Shown here: piece after piece, positions 22,362 to 34,833 of the stretch
Layout: each line of letters opens with the position of its first letter
Numbering within the stretch: the first letter of the stretch is position 1
Notes under the pieces: generated by a model
Database searches by the model: none
What the model saw: the letters and a program-made list of their open reading frames with translations, nothing else
Told to the model about the DNA's origin: nothing
Assembly (NCBI GenBank): GCA_023078555.1
Contig: CM041200.1
Location: 2,736,001-2,800,000, forward strand
DNA: 64,000 nucleotides
Source: Ulva prolifera
Taxonomy: Eukaryota > Chlorophyta > Ulvophyceae > Ulvales > Ulvaceae
Reading direction: 5' to 3'
Translations under genes and position numbers: made by a program

Positions 22362-23641
22362 CTGCGCTACAAGCACATTCATATGTTAGGATAACCTTTC
22401 CGCCAGTTGTGAATGTCCCATTGCCTACAGTCATATTCTGTTGACCCATTTGGCTCTCACCTGGGCTGCAGCCAATGTGAGTGTGGCCAGAATCAATTTC
22501 AATGGTGAGTTCAACGTTTTCGAAAGTAACGCCAGTGCTCCAGGTAACCCAATTAGGGGATTTGGTTGCTGCGCACTGCTTGTGGCTGCAAAGGTTCGGG
22601 AAGCGGTAACTGTGCCCCACTGCAGAGCAGGTGATTGGTCGGGAAATATACAGGCTGCTTGTGCGCCCTGCTCTGGTGCAGCTTGGAACTGAGTCATAGT
22701 ATGGTAGCGTTGCATTGATTTATCTAGTTTTGCAGGGTGCCCTTTCGGAACACGGCCATCTTAGCCAAAAGAGGTGAGCCTGCAGACAGGCCAGATTCCA
22801 CGTTGTACCACAATTACATCGTTGGTTGCGCTGTGTACAGCGGAAGAAATCATTGCCGATACATCTTCATGTACCGCTACGAACTGTTCTATCCAATGTT
22901 CTTCAATAGTATCTGAATGCTGCTGCGCGTGGCTACACCTGCAAGGTACATCACAACACCCCATGCATGTGTGCTATGGAGATATGGCATTTTGCGCATG
23001 GTCTGCTTGCCACATTCTAAATGACAGGCGTTTGATCGAGATGTTCGAATTGTAATATTGGAAGTGGTGCAGACCCGTACAGAAATATGTGGCCCACCCG
23101 AGGTACGGTGTTTTTCAGCGCAGCGCCCGTGGGGAACCACCACCGCTTAAAGGATCGCAGCTTGCAGCTTTGGTAATACGAAGCCCTGACCTTACGCCAG
23201 TATCCGGGTATCAACTCTCGCAGCTCCAGTTCGGGCTGCTTGGAATACATTGTACGGTTCAAACTCATCACGAGTTCTTGCCTGTAGACAAGAACACGCC
23301 CGCTACGCAAACTGCGTAGCTGTACGCCAGTATTCGGAAGGGAAACTGGCGAATCAATGCATGCTGTGCGTTCTGGACTGCCCACGACAAGCGATTGTGT
23401 CGCCCCTCTCTGGGTGCGCCGGGTACTAATCATGGTGCAACTGGAGCACGCCTTCGTCACATGCTATAGTGGCTAAGAATATATCCTGCATATACGCTAG
23501 ACTTGCTGGCCGGCGGATGCTGATGCGCAGCTGCAGTGCAGGCCTGCGAGCTTTGCTCAACAAGCCGTAATTCTGTCGCCGTCATTGAGTACAGGTACAT
23601 TGAGACAAACAGACATATTGGTTCATAAACTTGGACTCATC
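22362..23641. other. Interval without a recognised gene
   Basis: Open frames in this 1.3 kb are short and have no family resemblance. The promoter of the Cys-rich gene should lie at its right end. Confidence 0.4.
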
Positions 23642-24352
23642 ATGGACGGAGCTGGTCTAGATCCACTGAGTCGACTGTCCATTGCGCCGCTGAATACCGC
23701 ACCTATTGAAAGCCGTCTGGACATGCGCACGGGTGTACCTTACAACATTAATCTACAACCTAACATTCACGGAATCTCAGGCTCGATCATGGCAGAGCCG
23801 ATGCTGCCTGGATTGTCTCCGTCATGGCAGATCGCCCCAGCCCGCTTGGACCGCACAGCAGCAGCCTCAAGCCAGTATCCTACAGTAGCGGCGGCTAACG
23901 CGAGCTTGCAGGGGCAGGAAACGCTAGGACCATTCATTTCAAGCCTCAAACCTAGTGGTTCGGAACGTTTTGGCGCTGCCGCGACACAATACAGGAATAT
24001 CCATGTGCCACAAGCCCGTACGGACCATCTGATCTGGAAAGACTAGAACAATATATGAATATGGCGGTGGAAAACGTATGACGGCATTCTTAGAATAGCC
24101 CTTGGTGCAGAGACCCGCCAGTGCTCAAAGTGCAAGCAGATCAAAGCATTCCCTTCTGAATTCCATAGATCAGGTCTTGCCAGGAATGGTTGTCCAACTT
24201 TCAGGCCTGACTGCATTGAATGCCACAGACAATTGGACCGTGTTGCGAAACGTAAGAAGAGGGCATTGGGCAAAGATCGAGATTCGGAGTCAGAGCAATC
24301 TCCCCGCTGCATCAAGGCAACACGGAAAGGGTCATCTTCGATGCGGAAGTGA
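23642..24352 (+). CDS. Small basic protein with a Cys4-type zinc-finger-like C-terminus, function unknown
   Basis: Model: join(23642-24017, 24111-24352), 205 residues. The intron has donor GTACGG and acceptor GTGCAG and joins in phase 1. Residues 1-125 are rich in S, A, P and G ('MDGAGLDPLSRLSIAPLN') and probably disordered. Residues about 129-170 read 'QTRQCSKCKQIKAFPSEFHR', 'SGLARNGCPTFRPDCIECHR', which is Cys-x2-Cys with a following Phe, then Cys-x2-Cys and a basic helix ('RVAKRKKRAL'). This layout resembles the small zinc ribbons fused to HNH nucleases or found alone in algal and phage proteins. No nuclease core is present. The short basic C-terminus ('IKATRKGSSSMRK') suits nucleic-acid binding. 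The function is not known. Confidence 0.6.
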
Positions 24353-25058
24353 AGGCTTGAAGTCAAGCAATGAACATTCATCTCAATTCACACCCTCAAC
24401 GATTTCACGAATGGCCTTTCTGGACATGTGTCCAGACTGTCAACGGGGGACTGACAGACTGTCCAGTGAAGGGCCATTTGAAATTTAAATCAAATATGTG
24501 TGAGGTTCTCAGTAATGCACCCAGTACAGTGCGGGACTCAGCCCTGTACAATTGGCGATGTACTGACCACATTATTCAGCGCTTCAGCACAACCGTTGTA
24601 ATCCATTTGCAGCGGCAAGTGCTGCTGGTCGGGTCTGTACAGGCATGCCAACGTCGTTGGTTTTGCAGCTTACGATGACGTGCAGGACGTTGACGTTTAC
24701 GTGAGAAAACGGGCTGGGACGTGGCCCCGTGATGCGGTGCTTCGCTGAAGGTACGCCGAGCCTTCGATGGCGACACAATACCTGGCAGCCTAGAGCACAC
24801 CTTGGCCACACAGTCTGTGGCCGGCCATACAGCAAGAGCTGCAGCGCGCTGTCGGCTTGATTAGCATACGTTCCCCTGTGACATCAGGCTCTTTGATGAA
24901 TTTTTGCATTCATTCCATTCATATAGAGTCGTGATCGCGCGCTGTCGTGTTTTTGAGCTGAAGGAACTCGGAGGTGGTAAACAGAGACATTGCTTCTTGA
25001 TCTGCACGCCCGAATGGAAGAGGCCCAAAGTTTTTCGTGGCCAATTGTGTGATATTCA
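24353..25058. other. Interval upstream of the ABC transporter
   Basis: No gene is recognised in these 700 bases on either strand. Confidence 0.4.
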
Positions 25059-28000
25059 ATGATGAGGTTACGCGCGTCGAATCAACACTTCTTGAGCGGC
25101 AGGATACCAGCTGGCATTCCACGTCGATGTAGACAAGCCAAGGTAGCTCGGATACATGCTGCTCACGTTATCCGCGACCTACCCAAGCCTCTGCCTCCGC
25201 CTCCAAAAGATACTACTTTAGTACACGTGCTACCGTATCTGAGTAACCTTGCGTTCTCTGAGCCTCGAACGGGTCTGAGGCTGTTCGCGGCACTCGGGGC
25301 GTTGCTGGTCGCCAAGGCAGCAGGTGCGGGCTCAGCAAAACCGGAATCGATACTTTGAGAAATACCTACGGCGTCATCTGCCTGGGTTGACTGCCTCGCG
25401 CCTTGTCCTGCAACCTTGTTTCCACAGGTGATCCTTTGGTTAGACCCTCAAGCCACGCCGATGCAGGTTTGGCATCTCCTTTTTTCTTCAAGAACGCAGT
25501 GGACAAGCTGGTAGATGGCGGCGTCGCGAGCATATCCTCAAGTCTAGAGCCGTGCATCTACGGCCTGGTGCTGTATGGCGGCTTGAGGATGCTTAGCCAA
25601 GTCGCAAAGGAGCTGCAGATGCCTCTGTTCACCCCCGTCGGCCAGGTGTGTCCCCAGCAACTACCCCCATCCGCCTGCAGCGACACCAGTCCAGGTTTAT
25701 AGCGACCTTACTCCACATGCCTCCGAGGCTGCCGTGAACTCCTTCAGAGCAGAGCTCTGGTCCAAGCATGATGGGCTCACGTACCCATGTCGACGAAGCA
25801 AGCGCCCGCCTGCAGGCGGTGTCGCGGCGCGTGGCGCACCACACCTTTGGCCACGTGCTCGGCCTCGACATCCGGTACCACCTCGACCGCCGCACCGGCG
25901 AGCTGTCGCGCGTGCTCGAGCGTGGCACCCGCTCCACACAGACTCTCTTCCGCGGCATCGTGTTCACGCTCATCCCGACCTTCCTCGAGCTCGCGCTCGT
26001 GTGCGCGACCCTCGGCCGCCTCTTCAACAGCGCCGTCGCCGCAGCCGTCGCGTGCACGTTTGCCGTGTACGTCGCGTGGACCGCGCACTACATCCGCCTG
26101 TCGGCGCAGGTCCGCAAGGACCTCAACGAGCTCGACACGCGCACCAGCGGCAAGGCCGTGGACGCACTCCTCAATTACGAAACGGTGCACCCCCCCCCCC
26201 GCAGATGCTGGTGCGCGCAAACACCGTGTTGACGGTGTTGTGTTCGTGTTTCACCTGGCCACTGCTACCGCACATGTGCGGTGTGGCCAGCGACAGCGCG
26301 GACAGAGCCATTCAGGCGTGTGAGGTTGGCAGCCGCAGCAGGCCCCCAGCCACACCTGAGCTGCCGGCTGCGCCTCAGTGGCGCCGCTTCTGGGGCACAG
26401 CTGGAACCCCGTCAAGGTGGCACCGGAAGCAGCCGTGCGGTGGCCCGCTGGTCAGCCTTGGATTGCGGCATAAGACTGCGCTGCACTCGGCCCATGTGGC
26501 TCATGCATGCAGGTGGTGCTGTTCAACAACCAGGAGGCCGAGATGTCGCAGTACCACATGTACCTGTCGCAGTACCAGACGGCGATGGGCCGCATCGAGC
26601 GGCTTGCGGCGCTGCTCAACGCCGGCCAGGCCATCATCCTCAACGCCGGCATCGTCGCCGCGTTGTGCGCCGCCGTCGCACTCAGCCCCACCGGTGTCAC
26701 CCCTGGTGACATCGTGCTCATCCATGGCTTCCTGCTGCAGCTGTGGGCGCCCCTGCAGTTCCTTGGCTGGTTCTTCCGGTGTGGCCCCCCCCCGCATGAG
26801 TTGTAGCCCGGCTGAGCGTGCGGCTATCTGGACAAGCGGCCATACGTCGGTGCAGTCATGGCCCTACCACAGCCCTCACTGCCTTGCTCTACGAACAACG
26901 TGTGGCGAGGTCCCTCAGTGCTGTGTGCATCCATCGTCACTGGGGTGTTTGTGTAGTTGCAGCTGGCGCTTGCCCTCCTGCCGTGTCGCCAATGATGCAA
27001 CCAGATGAGCACCGCTAGATTCTTCACGAAGCCTCGCAGAGGCGCTGTTGATCGCTCACTTGGCTGTGGTTCTGAGGCTCACATACGCAGCACACGATGC
27101 GTCCTGCCCACTCCGGCGCATGTCTGTCCGGCCGCGTAGCACCGCCTGGAGATGCAGCATGTCGATCACGCGACAAGCCGGGCCGTTGTCGTGCGCAGTC
27201 CGCTGATGGCTGCGAGTGACGCAGGGAGCTGCGGCAGAGCCTGGTAGACATGGAGGACTTCCTGGACGTCCTGCGCTTGAAGCCATCCATCAAGGACGGC
27301 ACCGAGGAGCTGCGAGTGCGGCGCGGCGCGCATGCCGGCCTCCACGGCGACATGCATGCGGCGTCGATGGACACGGACAGCGTGCCCGTCGACGGCCTGC
27401 GGGGCCTCTCGGTGGACTTCAAGGATGTCGGATTCTCGTACAACGAAGACCGGCCGGTGCGCCGTCGCGGCCGCAGCGGCCACAGGCAGCAGTCTGCTCT
27501 GTTTCTGCACGTTTTCCTGCATGTGCACACGTGTAGCAGGACTGGTCGCTGATGCAGTTTTACGCAGGGTTACTGAAACGAAGCGTACACTTGCTGGAAG
27601 CTGCTGGTCGGTTAACAGTCTGAGGTGGCCCCCACCCGGCTGCTAGGACAGCGTGTGGCCGTTCGGACGCGCTAGTGCATAGGCGCCAGCTCAGCCTGTG
27701 AACCCACCTCATCCACGTATGATGTGATTGCATGCATGCGGTGCCGGCTCATGGCGGCCCATGCGGTGCAGATCCTGAAGGGCCTGACGTTCTCGGTCGC
27801 GGCCGGGCAGCGTGTCGCGATCGTCGGGCCAAGCGGCTCGGGCAAGTCTTCGACGCTCAAGCTCATCGCGGCTCTATACGCTGCAAACAGTGGCAGCATC
27901 AGCATCGCGGGGCAGGACATCCGCAGCCTGAAGCAGGCGTCGCTGCGCCAGCACCTCGCGGTCGTGCCGCAGGAGACGGTGCTCATGAACGACAGCATCA

Positions 28001-28530
28001 TGGAGAACATCCGGTATGGGCGGCTCGGCGCGTCGGATGACGAGGTGCGTGCGGCGGCGCAGTTAGCCCACCTCGACACCGCCATCCAGCACATGCCGGA
28101 GGGCTTTGACACAGTGGTCGGGGAGCGGGGGCTGAAGCTGTCGGGCGGGGAGAAGCAGCGCGTCGCAATCGCGCGGGCCTTCCTGCGGGACCCGCTGCTG
28201 CTGGTGTGTGATGAGGCGACGAGTGCGCTAGACTCCGGATCAGAGCACGCGATCATGCGGAGTCTGGACGAGCTCGCGGAGGGCCGCACGAGCATCTTCG
28301 TGGCGCACCGGCTGAGCACAGTGATGAACTGTGACCGCATCTTCGTGATGTCGGAGGGGCGGCTCGTAGAGCAGGGCACGCACAGGGAGCTCATGGCGTG
28401 CGGGGGCGTGTATGCGGATATGTGGGACATGCAAGTGGGCGAGGAGCGGGCTCGGAAGGATATGGAGCAATGGAGGTCTGCGTGTATAGAGGACGGGCTT
28501 GTTGCGGGGTTGACGACCGCACAACACTGA
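25059..28530 (+). CDS. ATM1: Mitochondrial ABC transporter, ATM1/ABCB7 type (half-transporter)
   Basis: Model: join(25059-25323, 25467-25645, 25816-26184, 26513-26778, 27225-27456, 27772-28530), 689 residues. Transporters of this family export a glutathione-based sulfur compound from the mitochondrial matrix for cytosolic Fe-S cluster and tRNA thiolation. The N-terminus is Arg-rich with almost no acids ('MMRLRASNQHFLSGRIPAG'), like a presequence. Six membrane helices are seen, starting 'FAALGALLVAKAAG' and 'IYGLVLYGGLRM', with 'LGLDIRYHLDRRTGELSRVL' and 'DALLNYETVVLFNN' as the coupling and glutathione-site region. The nucleotide domain has Walker A 'GPSGSGKSS', Q-loop 'VVPQETVLMNDSI', signature 'LSGGEKQR', Walker B 'LLLVCDEATSALDS' and H-loop 'VAHRLS'. 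All joins keep phase. ABCB6/HMT1 is the nearest alternative, but its extra N-terminal helices are absent. The acceptor of exon 2 (25467 versus an upstream CACAG at about 25428) could vary. Confidence 0.92.
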
Positions 28531-28838
28531 CCACGAGCTTTGACAGCTGCTGTGCCTCTCGTTTCCATTGTGGCCGTACCTAGCTACAGATTTTCCAATC
28601 AATATTTGTGGCCACCTGCTGTGCAGTTCCATCCAGGTGTTCGCGGGGCACCCAGCACCGGCGTGCATATCTGCCTAGACTGCCAGGCGTTTACTTTCAG
28701 GCAGAATTCGCAGTCTCTGCCCCTTGACCCAGTGTATGAGGCACCAGTGAGTACTGACAGATAACATGTGTACCTGTGAATCAATGATGATGCAGTGTAA
28801 ATCCGATTCGTTACAAGCTCTGTATAATTCGTGAAGCC

Positions 28839-31003
28839 CTAACTGGCCTCGCATCGCCATGCTTCTGTAGGCTCGCCCATGTGTATGGGAGTGGCAGTGG
28901 GACGGCACGACCGCAGCGTGAGAAGTGTTTTATTCAGCACCTTGCCACGTGGTACCCCTGAGCAGGTGCGGGGCCTGGCATTCTCAGGCAGGAACCCTCT
29001 TGGTGGGCAGAAGTCAGACCTGGACGGTGCTAAGTTGGCTTCCGCTGCAGCCGCAAAGTCAGCAGCAGCCGTTGCTGGTCTGAATGTGTGAGCAGGTGAG
29101 GGCCTCACAGGAAGCTTTGGCAGCACCAATTGACCTGGTGACCGCTCACCCTCAGTTGCCCCCTGACCATCAGCATGCTGTGAGTTGTCCAAACCCCCAT
29201 TACAGCTTTGCCGTGCTGCTGAGGGCACAACAGGCCCTTGTTCTGTGGCTTCGCCTGGAACCTGAGGCAGGTGGGGGATCCTATGCGGCCATCCAGACAG
29301 GACTCGGTTGGACGAAGCATACGAGATGGAGGCGGAAGCTCGCTCCCGCAGGATCCTGTGACGAGATGACAGCCGGCAGGAATCAAAGGATTTGTAGCAC
29401 TTCATCAGGTCAAGGCTGTTATTCTCAGCGGCTGTGGCCTTGGTTTTCATGCTGTTGTACCTTCCACTCACTTGGCTTTTCTGCAGCAACAGCCCTGCTT
29501 GTTGAGGATCCAGACAGCGTGCGTGGCCAACAGACGTCCAACGAGGCATGTACGAGCTGTATCTAGGTAGCTCATGTTGTGCAAGGCATGCATATGTATC
29601 ATGCACACGCTGTGCCACAGCCGGACCTTGCGCTCGAAATTCTTTACCCTCGCTTGTTCCAGTCGCTCTGCTGCCGCGCGCCGATTCCGAATGACCTCTT
29701 TTTGCAAGGCTGCAGCCTCCGCTGGTCGATTGCACCGACCCAAGTTCTCTATCTGTCGCTCAAGCTGTAGCTCAGCGGAGGAGAGCTTTGGCATGCTTGG
29801 GGTTGCTGGTGCATGATACGAATCACGCTTACATTCCAATGATGAGAGCAAGATGGCTTTCGCAGCATCTAGGTATGCCTGCATGTTCCTGGCCCACATC
29901 ACAGACTCTGTGTCACCAGATAATCACACCCACCCATGCAGCGAAGCATGTGCTGCACCCATCTGTGTGCAAGAAGTTGTGCTCAGGATGCGTGTTCCAG
30001 ACAACGTTTCGGCTGTTAGATTATCTTCTACTGCAATATGCGCGCAGGTGGTGCAGGGCTGTACCCGCTTGGACTTGTACACAGCACGTATCTGCTGCGC
30101 TAACTGAGCCCAACCCAGATCATGTGCGTCCATCTCGAATCGTTTGACATCATCAAGGGTATGCTTTGAACAGCCTTGTGTCTGAACGTTTTCTAATTTC
30201 TGATTGAGACTATCCATCTGCTGCTGCAAGAAATCCTGCAGCAGCGCTGCTCCTTGGTAGTCCAGCGACTCCTGCACCATCAGCCAGCGAAGATCAATTC
30301 GTCACAATCAGGACTCTTGCTGTCTTGGCTCTGCGCCTGGGCTCACAGGCGCCCGCGTAGACCCACCTTCATCTGCCTGAGAATTTGCCGGAGGGTGACA
30401 ACGAGAGCTCCCTGTCGTCTGAGCTTCTCACCTGGTGACACCAAATCGGTTTGATCCAGACCGCATGACTCCAATAGAGCTTGTAGACTCTGCCCTGTCG
30501 CCGCATGGATATTCTGGCTCAAGGCGCGGGAGCGGTCTACACCAGCACAGGACCCTCTTTCAGTGCTCAGCTTCGATCGTAAACACTGCCATGTAGTGCG
30601 TCGGAGCTGCTTACTCCCGAAGTAGTCATCCTGGTAGCAAAAATATCAGAGGACCATGGCGCAGGCGGCGGAGAATGGCCGATGTCACGCTTTGCGGACT
30701 CGGCTCGCAAAACGCTAACAATCTGGACCAGGGCGAACATACCTGCGCTGATCGACTGGGCCATGAGATGATAGCAAAAACGAAGATCTTGATATATTCC
30801 ACAGGAGCACCGTATTTGAACGGGCAGCTTGTACGCTCGATGGTGTTTGACCTGCCGTGTCGCTGTAGATCAACGTTACACGGTAGGCCGCTGGTACTGG
30901 ACTCGAAGCTGCTGCCGCATAAGAACGCTTCCCCTCGTCGTGCTCCGCCGTTTCTCTGAGCCCATGAGGCAGCGCGGCCAGCAGTTCCTGTCTGAGCATG
31001 CAT
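28839..31003 (-). CDS. Multi-exon coiled-coil protein, function unknown
   Basis: Exons inferred on the minus strand: one ending at the GTATGT donor near 30741; one from about 30632 to 30363 ('DDYFGSKQLRRTTW', 'ALLESCGLDQTDLVSPGEKL', 'TLRQILRQMK'); one from about 30270 to 30048 ('GAALLQDFLQQQMDSLNQKL', 'GWAQLAQQIRAVYKSKR'); and one from about 29877 to 29619 ('LSSAELQLERQIENLGRCNR', 'AAALQKEVIRNRRAAAERLE'). A Pro/Ala-rich C-terminal frame ends at 28839. Internal joins are phase 0. A 9-nt microexon (29480-29472, K-S-Q) between a CAG and a GTGAGT may occur. The helical, charged composition suggests a cytoskeletal or ciliary scaffold, but I recognise no family. The first exon, the frame of its upstream part and the C-terminal joins are uncertain. 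The gene is convergent with the ABC transporter. Confidence 0.45.
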
Positions 31004-31272
31004 TCAAAGAGTGCCTGCACACTGCAGCACCACCTACCGGACGACCAGAGATTAAGGAGGCGAGCTTCAGTACAGCGTGGATCTTGATAGCGATCACCAT
31101 AATCATCTATATGAATCATTCATGCCGTCAAGGCGCAGCTGCAGCGGCGTTTGCCAGCGATGCAAGCATGCTGTGGCATTGCCCCACCAAACCTCTGCTT
31201 TGGGACACTGGAGATGACCCACTTCGATAGCACACATTACTTGTTCAGCCCGCCTTTGAGCAAGGACCTGAA

Positions 31273-33373
31273 TCAAGATTGTACCATGGTGACAGCCAGG
31301 CCTTGTTGTTCAAGGAAGGCGCATGCTGACCTCAGGTGGACTACTGCTGTCGATGTCCATGACCAGTGCCCATGAACTTCAGCAGCAGCGGCGGCCTCAA
31401 GCCATTGAAGTATGGAATTCAGGGACCGTGGGAGGGATGGTGCCAGATTTGCTGAGCGAATATCTAGCCGATGTTTGCTGCCGATGCGATAAAGGCTTTC
31501 CTCGCAGTCCCAGGCATCAGCTAGGCAGCGGAGCATTATTTGTGTAGCCCAGCAGGCGCGCTGCACATTGAATTGTGTTCGGTAGCTGCCCTTGTGGGAA
31601 GGACCATCTGCACAGCCATCCGCAAGCACTTGCTATATGCACCCAGTTTGGTGGTTCAGTAAGCGACACATTTGCAAACGGCGCTACACACGGCACTGAT
31701 ATCAGCTTACCATCAGAATCAGCTTGAAATTCGCAGACCGAGGCATCAATGATGAAAAACAGAAGGTCGGTGAACGTCTGAAAGCTGAATCCAGCATCTG
31801 CAAGGACCATTCGGTCAGCCAATGCCAGAAACTCTGCTACAGACTCGGCTCCCTCTCTGCACTAACCAAGCTGTGAACGTGACAAGAATCTAAGGACCAA
31901 TACAGGGACCTATGTGCCAGTGCGGCCGAGCTTTGTGCAGGCATGTGCAGCAGGCATCACACAGGCACACTGAGTGTGCATCGGCGTGCAGTTGGGCTCA
32001 GCTGTTGCACATGTGATCAGCCATTTCCTGAACACTGCATACAGGCGGTCATTGTAGTCTTCAAATGCAGATCTCACACCTGCAGTCGCATAGGAGGTCT
32101 ACAGCTTTGTTGAATGTCTGGCACAGTAGATTTGCAGACCATATCACATTAAACCCATTAAGCCAGTTGTGATTGATAGATACTGTGTCTTCCAGATTTT
32201 CCACACTATGGGTCCACCCGCTGGGCACAAATATCGCTTCCCCTGCACCTTGAATGACTTCAACTGCTTTCTCCCGCGCCTTGGGCAGGGAGGGAAACCT
32301 CTGCTCCCAGTTGTGGACTTCTTCACATTCCAATGATGGACTGAAATTCAATTTTGCCGCATCCATGGCGAGGTGAGTAAAATGTGGTGGTAGCAGCAGC
32401 CACCTGCATGTCAAGCTCCTCTCCATGGCCACCCGTATCGATGATGTCAGTCATATGACTCGGATGACCAACAGTCGGTGCAGTAGCGTCACCTCTTTCG
32501 GCCGCTGATGTTGATTGACCAGCTGAACGATCGGACAACATCTGCATGAAGTAGAGTTCTCGATCCCTGCAGACCTATGTACACAAATCGGTAGTCTGCC
32601 GTGTGCACATTCTCGTCAGCTTTTGCTGGCTCAGTCTCTAGCGCAGCATTTCCCTCACAGAGATGACTCCGGGTGCTGAGAAGAAATGAGTTGAGCCAGT
32701 CGTCCGCAAAGTAAGCCGGACAGGAGTATGCCTGCAGCAGTTGTGTGCGTGTGTCAGGTGACAGGAGCCGATGCTTGTTGCAATTCTGAGGACTGCAGCA
32801 ATGTTGCAAAGGCGGTAGGGACCAACTCTGTATTCTGGGAACTCTGCTGCCAGGTGCCAGTCTTTCACGTATGGCGCAGATGAACCGCTGCTTTTCATGC
32901 GCAAGGGGCTGTCAGCTTCCCGGCTCTGCTCACAGAAATGTGCAAATTTCACTGGCCATGCGTTGCAATCTCCGGTTTCACTGCACAAGAGTGATCGTTC
33001 GTGTTGGGGTCATGGAGCAGACGGAACACCGGAAAGTTGAGAACGTACATGTTGACCGAGCTACACTGTACAATGGATTCGCCGAACAGACACCGCAGTC
33101 TAGACCAGTCAATTCTTCCAGAATCACTATCACCGCTCCTCCACTGCTGCCACGCGCGCCATGCATCACCCATCCCCTACGTCTCACCGCCGTGTTGGAA
33201 GTGATCGTTCGTTGTCCCACATCAAACGCCATTCCGCAGTACCACCATCATACATGTATCCCTACCTGGAGTTGGGCTCACACCTGTATTACAACAGGCC
33301 GGTTCGGCTCTAGGAATTTAATGACATGCTGTGTGTATGTCAAGCTCTCACAATTGACAGATTCCACAGCCAT
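31273..33373 (-). CDS. JMJD4: JmjC-domain protein, JMJD4 type (2-oxoglutarate/Fe(II) hydroxylase)
   Basis: Model: complement(join(31273-31607, 31711-31856, 32080-32403, 32493-32731, 32827-32980, 33049-33176, 33284-33373)), 471 residues. JMJD4 hydroxylates a lysine of the translation release factor eRF1 in animals; the same role here is inferred. Blocks seen: 'KFLEPNRPVVIQ', 'GDAWRAWQQWR', 'IDWSRLRCLFGES', 'VKDWHLAAEFPEYR', 'PAYFADDWLNSF', 'ADYRFVYIGLQG..TLLHADV', 'RSFSWSINISGRKRWLLLPP', 'EAIFVPSGWTHSVENLEDT', 'SINHNWLNGFN'. The iron ligands are His186, Asp188 and His269. All six joins preserve phase; one donor (GTTGGT at 32826) is unusual. The last two exons ('AEFLALADRMVLADAG' and the C-terminal 112 residues) are less conserved. 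The open frame extends upstream of the chosen ATG, so a longer N-terminus is possible. Confidence 0.9.
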
Positions 33374-34307
33374 TGTCTGTTCAGCTTCTGTCTCGACAGC
33401 AAAGAACTGAGAGTCGCCGATGTACCCCTGACACGGTGCATTCAGACAGCCCGCATAAGCAGAATCTTCAAGTTCAGAAGCGGGGCAGAGAAGCGGTGCC
33501 GAAGCCATGTTCTGGCAGGTTTGGTCCAACTTGAACCTGTCCAAATACTGTACACCTGCTGAACCCTGCCCCGGACGTACGTCAGCCACTCCACAAGATC
33601 GATAGTCTCCAAGAGGGTTGCGTTGCGAAGACCTGCAAACGCCTCGATTCGAGATCGTACGCCATGTGCTCGACGCTGCCTGTAGCCACACACTAAGCCG
33701 TGGGACTGTGCGAACATCCGTGGCGTTTGGGCTTGTTACTGTGGTGTAAAGCAAAGAGTCTTGAAATTTTGCATGCAGATGAGGGGTTGGATCACGATTT
33801 GTTCAAAGATGCAGGTCTTGGCACTGGCTGGGGTCTTGCCAGTGACCCTCATAGTGCCTCGTTTTACCTCGAGACAGCCGACATCATAGGTTACCTTGCT
33901 GTGCTGTCATACATCTACCACTCAGACCTCGTGCAGTAGCTGTCACCCGAGTACTCAGCACATCTGGCCTGGTTTATCTATTGCCTTGAACCGACATCCA
34001 CTTGAGGCCAGGTGCTTGCACTGATGTAGACACAGCACGACAGACTGACTATGTGGGCGCTTGTTACAAAGTTGGGGTGGACGCAATCCCAAGCTTCCCC
34101 ACATAAAAACAATTTCGGTGTACTTTCAGCCACGCGATATCACGCCTCAAAAGCCGATTCCTCTGTAGCCTGACATGAGGCCATTATGCATGCCAGCGGA
34201 AATGCATTGGGCAACACTGGCATGTCTGGCAGGTGTACAGTAAGACATACTCCTCGTCGGAGCCATGACTCGCCCTAGAGACTTCCTGCTGCTGCCCCGC
34301 AATCTAC
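33374..34307. other. Interval between JMJD4 and UBTD
   Basis: No gene is identified. A plus-strand frame (about 33779-33939) after a good CAG acceptor encodes a protein-like stretch ('DIIGYLAVLSYIYHSDLVQ'), but no partner exon was found, so it is not called. Confidence 0.35.
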
Positions 34308-34833
34308 TCACTTTAGGTCACGCGGGTCGGACACAACATAAACTGGTAGGTCATACTGGTACCCGCGGCTGTCATAAAACTTGGTCATATCAGATTTTGC
34401 CACCGTGACGTCTGCAGCATCCAAGAAGACTTTGGCGCTCCCGACATCGGGGGCCTCGCATGCTGCCTTCAGGACACTCCAGATCTCTTCAGACCCACCA
34501 TAAGCAGGCTGAGTATCCCAGAATTCAGCTCGCTTCGCCTTCACAGCAATAATGTATATGATTACACGGCAGAGATGCTGAATATCTATATAGGAGCCAC
34601 AGTGTCAAGTGTCCTATTCACAGATCCGTCGCAGGTCAACATTGTCTACAGGACGTGCGTCACAACCACGACAGTGTGGCCACCAGTTACACAAAAACAG
34701 CTGAGCTCTTGCACACCTCCAGCTGAGCTCTCGTTAGGCCTTCAGAGTCCCATTTTGGTCTGCGAAGCGGCTGCCCTGGATTTTTCACGTCGTCCAGATC
34801 GACATGAGGGGGCGAAGACAAGCAGCACCCCAT
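34308..34833 (-). CDS. UBTD: Small UBTD-family protein (N-terminal UBTD domain only), probably N-myristoylated
   Basis: Model: complement(join(34308-34538, 34717-34833)), 115 residues. Exon 1 starts 'MGCCLSSPPH', a typical N-myristoylation site (Gly2) with Cys3 and Cys4 for palmitoylation, so the protein is expected at membranes. The UBTD domain follows: 'EGLTRAQLEAKRAEFWDTQP', 'YGGSEEIWSVLKAACEA', 'AKVFLDAADVTV', 'FYDSRGYQYDLPVYVVSDP'. The intron (donor GTGTGC, acceptor GAAG) is phase 0. In animals a ubiquitin-like domain follows and the proteins bind ubiquitin-conjugating and deubiquitinating enzymes. Here, as in plant members, the chain ends soon after the first domain. A GTGAGT overlaps the stop, so an extra 3' exon cannot be fully excluded. 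Confidence 0.9.

Noticed and set aside
33779..33939. Plus-strand exon-like frame ending 'YIYHSDLVQ'.
   Set aside because: It has a good acceptor and protein-like residues, but no upstream exon or family was found, so it is not listed as a gene.
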